A stretch of DNA of 64,000 nucleotides, taken from NCBI RefSeq assembly GCF_900564145.1, contig NZ_UOOB01000001.1:2358754-2422753 (forward strand). Direction: 5' to 3'. Below the pieces are notes generated by a model. The model saw only the letters and a program-made list of their open reading frames with translations, did no database searches and was not told where the DNA came from. A program made the translations under genes and the position numbers. The stretch comes from Comamonas sp. lk. Lineage in GTDB: Bacteria > Pseudomonadota > Gammaproteobacteria > Burkholderiales > Burkholderiaceae_C. Shown here in pieces: positions 53,004 through 62,137 of the stretch (positions within the stretch are counted from its first letter, which is position 1; every line of letters starts with the position of its first letter).

Positions 53004-54062
53004 ATGAACTTTCTTGACGGCCACCTGTACCCTGAGAACCAGCAACCTCTGATCATCACGGCAGCACCCTATGCTCCGGGCTGGATTCCTTCGGACTTCC
53101 CAGAAGACATCCCCGTCACGATGGAAGATCAGATCCAGAAGGCAGTGGATTGCTACGAAGCTGGCGCTACCGTGCTGCACCTGCACGTACGTGAAGAAGA
53201 TGGCAAGGGCAGCAAGCGCCTGTCCAAGTTCAATGAACTGATTGCCGGCGTGCGTGCCCGCGTGCCGGAAATGGTCATTCAGGTTGGCGGTTCGATCAGC
53301 TTTGCCCCTGAGGACGACGGCTCTGCAGCCAAGTGGCTGTCCGACGATACGCGTCACATGCTGGCCGAACTCACTCCCAAGCCCGACCAGGTGACGGTGA
53401 CTGTGAACACCACGCAGATGAACGTGACCGAGCACGCCGGCGAAGACGACTTCCGCGGTGTATCGCGTGGCTTCCCCCACCTCTACAACACCTACAAGGA
53501 CATGATTGTTCCCTCGAACCCCAGCTGGGCCGAGGAGCACGTCCGTCGCCTGAGCGCAGCCGGCATCCAGAGCGCGTTCCAGTGCTACAACATCAACAGC
53601 TTCGAAACCATCGAGCGCATGATTCGCCGTGGCGTCTACAAGGGCCCGCTGGTCATGAACTGGGTGGCCATCAGCGGCGGCATGGACCAAGCCAATATCT
53701 ACAACCTGGCCAACTTCCTGCGTGCAGCACCCGATAACGCGGTGATCACGGTGGAAAGCTCGGTGCTGAACGTGCTGCCCATCAACATGATTGGCATGGC
53801 CCTGGGTCTGCACGTGCGCTGCGGCATCGAAGACGTGCTCTGGAAGCAGGATCGTTCGGGCAAGATGAGCTCCGTCGAGCAGATCAAGCAACTGGTGCGC
53901 ATTGCCGGCGAGTTCGGCCGCCCCATCGCGACAGCCCAACAGGCACGCGAAATCCTGCAACTGGACGTGTTCTACGAAACCGCCGACGAGACTCTGGCCA
54001 AGAACGGCTTTGCGCCTAACCGAAAGGGCGGCAACCAAGGCTTCCTGCGCAAGCCGGACTGA
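53004..54062 (+). CDS. Beta-keto acid cleavage enzyme (BKACE/DUF849), copy 2
   Basis: A 352-residue BKACE. HLHVREEDGKGSKRLSKF carries the zinc-binding His pair, and GPLVMNWVAISGGMDQAN and ESSVLNVLPINMIGMA mirror copy 1. The start at 53004 (MNFLDGHLYPENQQP) has CCGGAGA upstream. Copy 1 begins MNFLDGHLFPENQQP and stays close along the whole length. The main visible difference is in the region NTTQMNVTEHAGEDDFRGVS versus NTSQMNILEQFDARDIQGTS, which may mark different substrates. A strong terminator follows. It is divergent from a quinone oxidoreductase. Confidence 0.9.
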   Translation: MNFLDGHLYPENQQPLIITAAPYAPGWIPSDFPEDIPVTMEDQIQKAVDCYEAGATVLHLHVREEDGKGSKRLSKFNELIAGVRARVPEMVIQVGGSISFAPEDDGSAAKWLSDDTRHMLAELTPKPDQVTVTVNTTQMNVTEHAGEDDFRGVSRGFPHLYNTYKDMIVPSNPSWAEEHVRRLSAAGIQSAFQCYNINSFETIERMIRRGVYKGPLVMNWVAISGGMDQANIYNLANFLRAAPDNAVITVESSVLNVLPINMIGMALGLHVRCGIEDVLWKQDRSGKMSSVEQIKQLVRIAGEFGRPIATAQQAREILQLDVFYETADETLAKNGFAPNRKGGNQGFLRKPD

Positions 54063-54194
54063 GTCCCCCCGCTTTTGAGTGATTTGCTCAAACTTGTTCG
54101 CAGGCAAGCCTGGGCGGGTTGCAGGACACGGTTTCAGCGCTTGTGATGACTGTTTGAGCGCCTTGTCTAGCATTTCCTAGCTGACTTCCTGACC

Positions 54195-54223
54195 CAAGAT
54201 ACCCGCGTTTCGCGGGTATCTTG
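54195..54223 (+). terminator. Rho-independent terminator after BKACE copy 2
   Basis: CAAGATACCCGCG and CGCGGGTATCTTG form a perfect 13-bp stem around a TTT loop, followed by CTTTT. Confidence 0.9.
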
Positions 54224-54478
54224 CTTTTCGGGCAGTGCTGCTGTCTTTGACATCACGGTTGCGAGAGGATTGCGGCAGCCAACCGCTTGACGCCTATTCC
54301 GGGAGTCTACGGATCTGTTCCACCTGAGTGCCGATGAGCCGCTGCGGGTGTGTAGCCGTATGAAGTTTGCCATTGGGGCTGCACCTGTTGCTGCTTTCGG
54401 TGAAGATTCATTGCTGGCGGGCCGCCTATGAGGGCTGAATGCTCATCCATTCGATAGCAAGACTTCAAGGGAAAAACC
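54224..54478. other. Intergenic region with a possible short coding remnant
   Basis: This 255-bp stretch precedes the deiminase-family gene. A 43-codon plus-strand frame near 54287-54428 (containing LSADEPLRVCSRMKFAIGAA) looks more protein-like than its surroundings but has no start and no family I recognise. Otherwise nothing is seen apart from the promoter the next gene must have. Confidence 0.3.
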
Positions 54479-55581
54479 ATGTTCAAGCGGCGCACCGCGA
54501 TTCAGGTCCTGGGGCTGCTTTCAGGCATCACGGTGCTAGGCGCTCAACAGGAATCGCTGGCCATGGCAAATAGCAGGACGTCTGGTTCATGCCAGACGAA
54601 AGCGAGCCTCATCAGCGCACCTGGATGGCCTTCGGTGCCTGCAGGAAAGTATGGGGGCAAAAACTGCTGGCTGAAGTTCAGCGCAATCTGGCGACGATTG
54701 CCCTGAGCATTGCCAAATACGAGCCGGTCTCCATGCTGGTGCGTCAGGCCGATTTGCCGCTGGCTAGGCAGTTGATGGGAAGCCGCGTAGAGCTGGTTGT
54801 CTGCCCGCTTGACGATTTGTGGATGCGCGATACCGGACCGGTGTTCGTCATCACGGAAAACGGTGACAAAGCCGCTGTGAACCTGAACTTCAACGGCAGG
54901 GGTGAGAAGCAGGACTATGACGATGATGCCGAAGGCGCTTCCTTTGTTGCCGGCCGTGCCGGTGTGCGCGCGATTCAGACCGATCTGATCCTGGAGGGTG
55001 GCGCAATTGAGGTGGACGGACAGGGCACGGCCATCATCACCGAAAGCTGCGTGCTCAATGACAACCGCAATCCCGGCGTGAGCAAAAAACAATGCGAGCA
55101 GGAACTCAAGCGCTTGCTGGGTTTGGAGAAGATTATCTGGTTGCCGGGCATCAAGGGCAAAGACATCACCGACGGGCATACCGATTTCTATGCGCGCTTC
55201 ACACGTCCAGGCGTGGTTGTTGCGGGCTATGACCCTGATCCCAAATCCTTCGATCACGCCATGACCCAGCGGCATCTTGAGACCTTGCGCGCGGCAACGG
55301 GTGCCGATGGCCGCAAGCTGGAGATTGTGGTGCTTGAAGCCCCTTCACGGCTTAGAGAGAAGTTTGCCAGCGACGACTTTGCCGCTGGCTATATCAATTT
55401 CTATGTTTGCAACGGTGCGGTGATTGCTCCCGAGTTCGGGGATGCGAAAACCGATGCCGCAGCCAAACGCGAACTGCAGAGGGCCTTTCCCGGGCGAGAA
55501 GTGGTTCAAATCAATATTGACGGCATTGCCGCGGGTGGTGGCGGTATTCACTGCACGACCCAGCAGGAGCCCAAGGTCTAG
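54479..55581 (+). pseudogene. Agmatine deiminase-family protein with a frameshift after the signal peptide
   Basis: Two frames together make one gene. From 54479 the frame encodes MFKRRTAIQVLGLLSGITVLGAQ, an export signal, and continues to about ANSRTS. The rest, starting WFMPDESEPHQRTWMAFGA, is in a frame two bases ahead, so one base is missing near 54582 (for example TCC-TGG read as TC-TGG). The downstream part is a full peptidyl-arginine/agmatine deiminase domain: DDLWMRDTGP, DGHTDFYARF and the nucleophilic Cys in GGGGIHCTTQQEP. An ATG at 54589 could give a 330-residue cytosolic protein without signal. It is a true lesion or a base-call error. Confidence 0.8.
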
Positions 55582-55646
55582 GGCTGGCTCCACGGTGTTT
55601 CTTGATGCAGATCGGGTGCCCTGGGCGAGTTTGCCTTCAAGCCCAG

Positions 55647-56756
55647 CTATTCTGCGCCGGCCAGATATCGAAGCATTGCTCCCGCGCCCACCACAATCCC
55701 TGCAATGGCGATCAGACTTCCTAGGCTGAGCAGAGAGATGGCGCTGATGCCCTGGCCTACGGTGCAGCCCATGGCGGTAACACCTCCTACGCCCATGAGT
55801 ACTGCACCCAGCAGATGGCGCGCCAAGTCCTGGGTGTTGGCAAATCCCTGCCATTGAAAATCCCGTCGCCACAGAGCATGGATCCAGCTACCTGCGACCA
55901 TGCCGCAGACAGAAGCAATACCCCAGGTCAGCAACTTGTTCCTGTCGCTGAAGAACAGCAGCCAGTCCAGGGTGTGCGCCACGGGGGTGACAAAGCTGAA
56001 GGCCTCTATGCGCCCGCTGTAGGTAGCTGCATACATATGCTCCAGGGTCTCTGGATGCTCGGCAATCTCGGCCACATGTCCACCCAGCCACCAGGCTGCG
56101 GTCACGCACAGGCCCACGACCGCACCGCCCAGCAGCGCGTTGCGGCTTCGGTCCGCGCTTTTTTTAGGATTGAGTGCCAGCAGGATCAGCAAACCGCCCA
56201 GACCCAGGCCCAGCCCCAGGCGCGTGCCAAACAAGGGCCATCCCGTGGCCCGTGCCAGCAGTTCGGGCAGCAGGGCCAGGGTGCCGAGCTGCCATTGCAC
56301 GCTGTCCAGCCAGCGAACCCGTACCACGGCGGTGATGCCTTTGAGTGTGGCAAATGCGGCCAGCCCCATGACCAGCAGCACGACCAAGGCCTTGAGGCTG
56401 CCGCCGCCCAGGCGGGTGAGGTTTCTGGCGCCGCAGCCTGAAGCCAGCACCATGCCGGCGCCAAACAGCAGGCCTCCCACCAGGGCCGACAGCCATGGCA
56501 GTTGCGTGCTGGCATACAGCGTATCGCCCACGACCACGCCACCCCAAAGTATCAGCGCCGTGGCCCCGCACATGGCCACACCCACGGCCATGGCCCATTG
56601 GCGCATGCGCATCCAGTCCTGCAGATAGACCACATCGCTGACGGCACCCATGGTGCAAAAGCGGGATTCCCGCATGGAAAAGCCCAGGATGGCAGCCAGC
56701 AAAAAAATGACCACCAATACGGTGGTCGACAGGGATTCAAACTCGGCAGGGCTCAT
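55647..56756 (-). CDS. YeeE/YedE-family (TsuA-like) sulfur-compound transporter
   Basis: A 369-residue inner-membrane protein with about nine or more hydrophobic segments. Conserved cysteines occur in ESRFCTMGAVSDVV, SGCGARNLTRLGGGS and TAMGCTVGQGIS, matching the relay cysteines described for thiosulfate-uptake proteins of this family. The start at 56756 (MSPAEFESLSTTVLVV) is chosen for its family fit; an ATG at 56798 would add 14 residues. It lies directly after soxB on the same strand and ends the sox operon. Uptake of thiosulfate or a sulfur intermediate is inferred. Confidence 0.85.
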   Translation of the reverse strand: MSPAEFESLSTTVLVVIFLLAAILGFSMRESRFCTMGAVSDVVYLQDWMRMRQWAMAVGVAMCGATALILWGGVVVGDTLYASTQLPWLSALVGGLLFGAGMVLASGCGARNLTRLGGGSLKALVVLLVMGLAAFATLKGITAVVRVRWLDSVQWQLGTLALLPELLARATGWPLFGTRLGLGLGLGGLLILLALNPKKSADRSRNALLGGAVVGLCVTAAWWLGGHVAEIAEHPETLEHMYAATYSGRIEAFSFVTPVAHTLDWLLFFSDRNKLLTWGIASVCGMVAGSWIHALWRRDFQWQGFANTQDLARHLLGAVLMGVGGVTAMGCTVGQGISAISLLSLGSLIAIAGIVVGAGAMLRYLAGAE

Positions 56757-56849
56757 GCCGGCATTGGATGGCGCATCGCCTGCTCCGCGTACTGGCATAT
56801 ACCCGCAGCTGGCATGGACGCGGCGCCAACGCTTTGAAATCCTCCGGCT

Positions 56850-58577
56850 TCAGGCCTGGCCCTGGTTGGGCATGACATTGACCAGCTTGGGCGCATTGGG
56901 CGTGTGGGGTTTGAGTACCTTTTGCTCCTTGAGCCAGGGTTCGACAATTTCCCAGATCTGCTTGTTGCCAGCATTCCTGGCCTCTTCGGCCACGGGCGCC
57001 CAGCCGGCGACCTTGTATTTTTTGTCGGCCTCCAGCAACTGGCCGTTGAGCCGCATATTGCTGATGCGATGGCCTGCTCCGGCCGATGGGTCGCACTGGT
57101 ATTGCAGTCCGCCCACGCGCACCATGTCGCCGCCTTGCTGGTAGTAGGGGTCGGGATTGAACAGGTTGTCGCCCACGTCTTCCAGCACGGTCTTGATCGT
57201 GGCGCCGCTCATTTCGGTCACGGTGGCATAGGAATAGGTGGTCGCCGTCATGTCCATCAGCCATTCACGGGTGATGTCCTGGCCTACCAGCAGCGAGGTG
57301 CCCCAGCGAAATCCGGGTGAGAACGCAATCGGTGCATCCTGCACCGCCATCATGGCGTCCAGCAGCAACTGGTCGCCCGTGCCGTTGAAGTTGCCTCGGC
57401 GGTACAGCGTACCGTCGGTTCGGGCCAGCACCTCGGCCAGCTTGGATTCATAGGGCGCACGAATCTTGGTGATCAGCGCATCCATCTCGGCATCGGCAGG
57501 CAGGATGTTGGCAAAAATGGGCATCAAGCGGTATTGAAAACCCGAGACTGCGCCGTTCTTCACTTCAAAATCCAGCACGCCGAGGAATTTGCCGTTTGAG
57601 CCCGCATTGGTGACTATGGTCTTGCCGCCACCGTTGTTCACTATCGTCGGCACCGGCATGCCGTCGTGAGTGTGGCCGCCCAAAATGGCATCGATGCCGC
57701 GCACGCGGCCCGCCATCTTGATGTCCACATCCATGCCGTTGTGAGACAGAACGACCACGACCTTGGCTCCCTTGCCGCGCGCCTCGTCCACCATTTTCTG
57801 CATATTGTCGTCCTGGATGCCGAAGCTCCAGTCCGCCACCATGTAGCGCGGGTTGGCTATGGGGGTGTAAGGAAAGGCTTGGCCGATGATGGCGACGGGA
57901 ATGCCGTTGATCTGACGGATCACATAGGGCTTGAATACCGGGTCGCCAAAATCGGCAGTCTTGACGTTCTGGGCCACGAAATCGAGTTTGCTGCCAAAGT
58001 CTTTTTCTATGATTTCCTGCACGCGCTCCATGCCGTAAGTGAATTCCCAGTGACCGGTCATCACATCCACGCCCAGCAGCTTGCAGGCGTCGACCATGTC
58101 CTGGGCCTGGGTCCACAAGGAGGTGGCCGAGCCTTGCCAGGTATCGCCGCCATCGAGCAGCAGGGCTCCAGGACGGGAGGCGCGCATGCGCTTGACCAGG
58201 GTTGCCAGATGGGCAAAGCCGCCTACCTTGCCGTAGCGCTTGGCGGCTACGTCGAAATCCAGATAGCTGAAGGCATGGGCGCTGGCCGTGCCGGGTGCAA
58301 TACCCATGGCTTTGAGCAAATGCTCGCCCACCAGATGCGGGGCCTGATTTTTCATCGCCCCCACGCCCAGATTGACGCTGGGCTCGCGGAAGTGAATCGG
58401 CTTGAGCTGGGCGTGGCAGTCCGTCATGTGCAGCAGCGAGACATTGCCGAATGCCGGCAGCTCGTACATGTTTTTGTCGGCCAGCGCCGTATCGGCATGG
58501 GCATAGCGCTGCAAGCCCATGCCCGAGACGCTGGCCGCGGCCAGCACTTGCAGGAATTCGCGTTTGGAGAGGCTCAT
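56850..58577 (-). CDS. soxB: Thiosulfohydrolase SoxB
   Basis: A 575-residue periplasmic, dimanganese enzyme of the 5'-nucleotidase family that removes sulfate from SoxY-bound thiosulfonate. The signal MSLSKREFLQVLAAASVSGM is Tat-like with KR in place of RR. Metal-binding motifs are LLHMTDCHAQ, LLDGGDTWQGSA, VLSHNGMDVD and ILGGHTHDGMP. Length matches the family. It lies after soxX in the order C-D-Y-Z-A-X-B on the minus strand and is a core, non-redundant Sox component. Confidence 0.96.
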   Translation of the reverse strand: MSLSKREFLQVLAAASVSGMGLQRYAHADTALADKNMYELPAFGNVSLLHMTDCHAQLKPIHFREPSVNLGVGAMKNQAPHLVGEHLLKAMGIAPGTASAHAFSYLDFDVAAKRYGKVGGFAHLATLVKRMRASRPGALLLDGGDTWQGSATSLWTQAQDMVDACKLLGVDVMTGHWEFTYGMERVQEIIEKDFGSKLDFVAQNVKTADFGDPVFKPYVIRQINGIPVAIIGQAFPYTPIANPRYMVADWSFGIQDDNMQKMVDEARGKGAKVVVVLSHNGMDVDIKMAGRVRGIDAILGGHTHDGMPVPTIVNNGGGKTIVTNAGSNGKFLGVLDFEVKNGAVSGFQYRLMPIFANILPADAEMDALITKIRAPYESKLAEVLARTDGTLYRRGNFNGTGDQLLLDAMMAVQDAPIAFSPGFRWGTSLLVGQDITREWLMDMTATTYSYATVTEMSGATIKTVLEDVGDNLFNPDPYYQQGGDMVRVGGLQYQCDPSAGAGHRISNMRLNGQLLEADKKYKVAGWAPVAEEARNAGNKQIWEIVEPWLKEQKVLKPHTPNAPKLVNVMPNQGQA

Positions 58578-58653
58578 AGGTCAAGGAACCGCTGGCCGCA
58601 CCCGACTGCCAGGCGCGAGCAACGATTCAGTTCATGGTGTGAGAAAAAGGGAG

Positions 58654-59319
58654 TCAGCGATTGACCGGGGACTTGGGGTCCAGTAGCAAAGCCACCACAT
58701 CGCGCACCTGCGCTTCGGCCAGAATGCCGGAGTGGCCAAATCGCGGCATGCCGGAGCAGGCGTTATAGGCCTTGGCATTCCAGATCTTGCCCCAGGTGTA
58801 TTCGACAATCGCCCGGGCCTCGGGGCTGTTGGTGTCCTGGACGCCGCGCAGCTTGCCGTAGTTGTACAAGCTGGGGCCCAGGGTGCCGAACGAAATTTCC
58901 TGCGGGCTGATCTGGTGGCAGTTGTAGCAATTGCCGCCGTTGGCGCTGCCTGGTTTGTCCGTCCAGGTCATGCCACGGCCGTTCTGGGCAATTTTTTCGC
59001 CTTCTTTCCAGTCACCGATGAACTTGCCGTCCATGGGCCATTGCACGGTTTTGAGGTTGGCGGCTTCAATGGTCTTGGATTGGGCCTCGCTCAGCGGCGT
59101 GCCGGAAGCGTCGGCGGCACTGCAAGCGGCGTTGGACTCGTCCTGCTGCAAGCGGTCTACCTTGGCAATGCCTTGATCGCGAAAGGAAGTCTTCACCATT
59201 TGCTGGATCATGGTGTCCAGCGTGGCTGCGCTGTCCACGGAAGCGCAACCCAGCACGACGAGCGATGCAGTCACTGCAGCTGTCATCTGCAAGGCGGAGA
59301 TGTGTTTCTTTTTCAGCAT
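58654..59319 (-). CDS. soxX: SoxAX cytochrome subunit SoxX
   Basis: A 221-residue monohaem c-type cytochrome. The haem site CYNCHQ is near residue 131, and the C-terminal GMPRFGHSGILAEAQVRDVVALLLDP matches SoxX and includes the distal Met. The N-terminus MLKKKHISALQ with a LVVLGCAS lipobox suggests a lipoprotein signal. SoxX pairs with SoxA to attach thiosulfate to the SoxY cysteine. The gene follows soxA by 12 bp. Confidence 0.93.
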   Translation of the reverse strand: MLKKKHISALQMTAAVTASLVVLGCASVDSAATLDTMIQQMVKTSFRDQGIAKVDRLQQDESNAACSAADASGTPLSEAQSKTIEAANLKTVQWPMDGKFIGDWKEGEKIAQNGRGMTWTDKPGSANGGNCYNCHQISPQEISFGTLGPSLYNYGKLRGVQDTNSPEARAIVEYTWGKIWNAKAYNACSGMPRFGHSGILAEAQVRDVVALLLDPKSPVNR

Positions 59320-59331
59320 GTCTTTGCCTCC

Positions 59332-60147
59332 TTAGCGCTTGATGGCCGGAGCGGTCGACATGCCGCCTTTGCCGTTGACACCCATGAACACCCCCAAGGC
59401 AACCGTCACATCACTGGCATAGCCGGGGTAGGGGAAGCGCTGCTGGCGGAAGCAATCGTTCAAGCGCCGCTGCATGCTCCACAACTCTCCTGAAGACACG
59501 CGGTAGGCCGGCCACGAGCCGAAGCCTTCGGCCGCACCGGGGTTTTTGGTCAGATTGGGCAGATCCTGCATACGGATGCGCTTGCCATCCGTGCCATGGC
59601 AGGAGGCGCAGGCAAAGTCATGCGGGCCGCCGCGCAGGTAGAACATGCGCTTGCCTACCTCGTACATCTGCTTTTCCTTGGCATGGCTCTGGGGGATATC
59701 CAGCTTCATTCCCTTGGACTGCGAGGAAATCCAGGCCACCAGGCCTTCCATATTCTTTTGCTCGTCCTTGCCAAACGGCGTGGCGGCGATCTTCTGGGCG
59801 TCCAGCCCCTGCTGGGTTTGCATGCAGGTCAGCAGGCGCGACTCCAGGTCCTGCACCTTGTTGGTGTCGGCGAAGTGACGCGGCAACTCGACAAATGCAC
59901 CCTTGACCACGCCTGGGCCCTTGCCGAGATCGCAGCGTTCAAGAGAGGCGTTGTTGGGGCCGCGCTTTTTCTTCCACAGCTCCTCGCCCTTCATCTCGAA
60001 CAACTCGGCAGGATTGCCGTCCTGCAGCATTTCACGGTACTCGGCAATGCCGTCTGCCGTGCTTTTCTGGGCCATGGCCGGCTGGGCGGCGCACAGGGCT
60101 GCCAGCACGGCTGCCGCCAGCGGGGCGGCTTGGGTCATATGTCTCAT
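59332..60147 (-). CDS. soxA: SoxAX cytochrome subunit SoxA, monohaem type
   Basis: A 271-residue periplasmic cytochrome with a signal ending QPAMAQ. Only one CxxCH is present (CASCHG, near residue 179). The N-terminal haem site of dihaem SoxA is replaced by Cys residues in ERCDLGKG and LLTCMQTQ, as in monohaem relatives where they form a disulfide. The catalytic haem-ligating Cys lies in RLNDCFRQQRFPYPG (about residue 230). It catalyses formation of the SoxY-thiosulfate conjugate with SoxX. An ATG three codons later is an alternative start. Confidence 0.94.
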   Translation of the reverse strand: MRHMTQAAPLAAAVLAALCAAQPAMAQKSTADGIAEYREMLQDGNPAELFEMKGEELWKKKRGPNNASLERCDLGKGPGVVKGAFVELPRHFADTNKVQDLESRLLTCMQTQQGLDAQKIAATPFGKDEQKNMEGLVAWISSQSKGMKLDIPQSHAKEKQMYEVGKRMFYLRGGPHDFACASCHGTDGKRIRMQDLPNLTKNPGAAEGFGSWPAYRVSSGELWSMQRRLNDCFRQQRFPYPGYASDVTVALGVFMGVNGKGGMSTAPAIKR

Positions 60148-60225
60148 GGGGGCGTCCTCTCTTTTTGTTGTTCAGCAAGGAGGTGGCGCGAACAGGGGCT
60201 TCGCGCCAGCAGGCATTCGCCGGTG

Positions 60226-60537
60226 TCAGCTGACCGTGGCTTCGTCGCTGCGGGCCTCGCCGCGGTTGTCCTTCCAGTTCACGGTCAGCTTGTCCCCGGC
60301 TTTGGCCCCTTTGATGGTGAATTGCAAAAAGGGATTCTTGGAAACTGCCGGCCCCCATTCCGCCGCGAAGATCTGCTTGCCGTTCAGGCTGGCTGTGACT
60401 TCCTGGATGAACCAGGCCGGGATGGTCTTGCCTTCCGCATCTTTGCGCTGACCTGTTTCCATTTCGTGTGCCATGAGCACGCGTACCGTGGCCTTGTCAC
60501 CGGCGGCCTGAGCCCGGATGCGCATTGGATCTGCCAT
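60226..60537 (-). CDS. soxZ: Thiosulfate oxidation carrier complex protein SoxZ
   Basis: A 103-residue protein without signal peptide; it is exported as a complex with SoxY. The start MADPMRIRAQ, the block LMAHEMETGQRKD and the ending GDKLTVNWKDNRGEARSDE are the SoxZ pattern. It forms the scaffold for the swinging SoxY arm. It lies 27 bp after soxY. Confidence 0.95.
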   Translation of the reverse strand: MADPMRIRAQAAGDKATVRVLMAHEMETGQRKDAEGKTIPAWFIQEVTASLNGKQIFAAEWGPAVSKNPFLQFTIKGAKAGDKLTVNWKDNRGEARSDEATVS

Positions 60538-60564
60538 GTCTTTCTCCTTGTTCTGTGATGGATA

Positions 60565-61020
60565 TCAGCCGCCGCAACCGCCCAGGGTCACTTTGACTTC
60601 CTTCTTGGCGAAGAAAGCCTTGCCGTCGTTGGTGATGGCCACCGCATACACATCCGAGGACTGGCCCAGCTTGGAGCGGGTCAGGAAGTTGGGTTCCAGT
60701 GCGTCGTTGACGGTAAAAGCGGCAACCATGGTGTTGGGGTTTTTTTCCACCAGAATCAGCAACTGCTTGACGTTGGGCAGGGTGGTGGAGGCCCCGATGG
60801 GCACCACGGCCCCGTTTTCGGCAATATCCGGTGCGGTAAGCGTCACGTCCTTGCTCTCCACCGGTGCTGAAGCACCCATGGCCTTCATCACTTCAGCCAT
60901 GGTTTTGGCATCGAATGCCGCCTTGTTGTAGGCCGCATGTGCGGCCTGCGGCAAGACCCCGGCAGCCAACAGCAAACCCAACACGGCTGCGCTATTTTTA
61001 AGTGCATCTCTGCGTTTCAT
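60565..61020 (-). CDS. soxY: Thiosulfate oxidation carrier protein SoxY
   Basis: A 151-residue carrier. The twin-arginine signal MKRRDALKNSAAVLGLLLAAG exports it with SoxZ. The C-terminal swinging arm VTLGGCGG carries Cys149, to which sulfur intermediates are bound. The start at 61020 is set by the signal; an earlier in-frame ATG adds 33 residues before the RR motif and is unlikely. It follows soxD by 49 bp. Confidence 0.96.
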   Translation of the reverse strand: MKRRDALKNSAAVLGLLLAAGVLPQAAHAAYNKAAFDAKTMAEVMKAMGASAPVESKDVTLTAPDIAENGAVVPIGASTTLPNVKQLLILVEKNPNTMVAAFTVNDALEPNFLTRSKLGQSSDVYAVAITNDGKAFFAKKEVKVTLGGCGG

Positions 61021-61069
61021 CTTCTGTCTCCTTGTAATGGATGGATCATTTGCGCCCAGCGCTTGTCCG

Positions 61070-62137
61070 TCATGGTTTTTTGGTGCCCGCCAGCCAATTG
61101 GCAATAAGTCTGGCGTCATCGTCGCTCAGCTGAGGCTGTGGCGGCATAGGGATGGAACCCCATACGCCCGTGCCGCCGGACTTGATCTTGCCCAGCAGGT
61201 AGTCGGCTTGGCCGGAGAATTTGCTGGCAATGTCCTTGAATGCCGGGCCGACGATCTTTTGCTCCACGCCATGGCAGGCAATGCAGGCATTTTTTTCCAG
61301 CAGCGCTGTGGGAGCCTGGGCGGCTGCAGCCACCGGCTTGGCTTGCCTGCTTGCACCGCCATCGGTTTCAATGCCATGCTGCGCACCCACCAGGCGGTTT
61401 TGCTGTGCCAGATTGCCGTGGTTGTTGCTGGCATGATCCGGCAGGGCAGATCGCACCTTGGGGGGCGGGGAGCAGTTGCTCATGCAGGCCTTGGCCTGTA
61501 CATCGGGCTTGGCATGGGGCTGGAACTCATTGCCTGGCCACAGCGCATGGGCTGTGCTCATGCCATTGCGGTTGGGCAGCCTGGCTTGTACCTGGGCCAT
61601 GTTCTGCTTGCTGAGCGTGAAGTCCTCCGGCACGACTTCGCCCAGATTCAACAGGTAGGCCGTCACGGCATAGACCTCTTCCGTGGACAAAGACTTGGGC
61701 GCATTCCAGGGCATGGCGCGATTGATGTAGTCCCAGAGCGTGGATACCGTCGCGGCCTTCATCAGCGTGGTACGGCCTGGAAAGCCGGAATCCTTCAAAC
61801 GGGCCGCGTGGCCGGTCTTGATGTCCTCGGCCGTCGTGCCACCTACCAGCGGGCTGAAGACTTCATTGGCCTCGCCAAACACTCCATGGCAGGAGGCGCA
61901 TTTGGCTTCCCAAACCTGCATGCCTTTTTGTACGCTGCCCGAACCTTCGGGCAGGCCTTTGAAGTCCGGGCGCACATCAATGTCCCAGGCCTGGACTTCC
62001 TTGGGCGTGGCATCGCGGCCGATACCGGGAAATGGGTCTTTGGCATGAGCCGTCGTACCCACGAACAGGGTCGCCAGCGCGAGAGAAAGGGCAGCTACAG
62101 CCCGGTCAGTACGGCTGAAATCAGGCAAGCTGGACAT
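61070..62137 (-). CDS. soxD: Sulfur dehydrogenase dihaem cytochrome subunit SoxD
   Basis: A 355-residue periplasmic cytochrome with two c-type haem sites, CASCHG (about residue 80) and CIACHG (about residue 284), in separate cytochrome domains. The start at 62137 (MSSLPDFSRTDRAV) has GGGGAGGT upstream and gives a signal ending TTAHA; it overlaps the soxC stop by 17 bases. SoxD accepts electrons from the molybdenum subunit SoxC. Its presence predicts full oxidation of the SoxY-bound sulfur to sulfate without sulfur globules. Confidence 0.93.
   Translation of the reverse strand: MSSLPDFSRTDRAVAALSLALATLFVGTTAHAKDPFPGIGRDATPKEVQAWDIDVRPDFKGLPEGSGSVQKGMQVWEAKCASCHGVFGEANEVFSPLVGGTTAEDIKTGHAARLKDSGFPGRTTLMKAATVSTLWDYINRAMPWNAPKSLSTEEVYAVTAYLLNLGEVVPEDFTLSKQNMAQVQARLPNRNGMSTAHALWPGNEFQPHAKPDVQAKACMSNCSPPPKVRSALPDHASNNHGNLAQQNRLVGAQHGIETDGGASRQAKPVAAAAQAPTALLEKNACIACHGVEQKIVGPAFKDIASKFSGQADYLLGKIKSGGTGVWGSIPMPPQPQLSDDDARLIANWLAGTKKP

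Noticed and set aside
54479..54706. Independent 75-residue secreted protein
   Set aside because: Only the first part is signal-like; after about residue 35 the frame runs out of phase with the deiminase domain, which explains it as a frameshift product.
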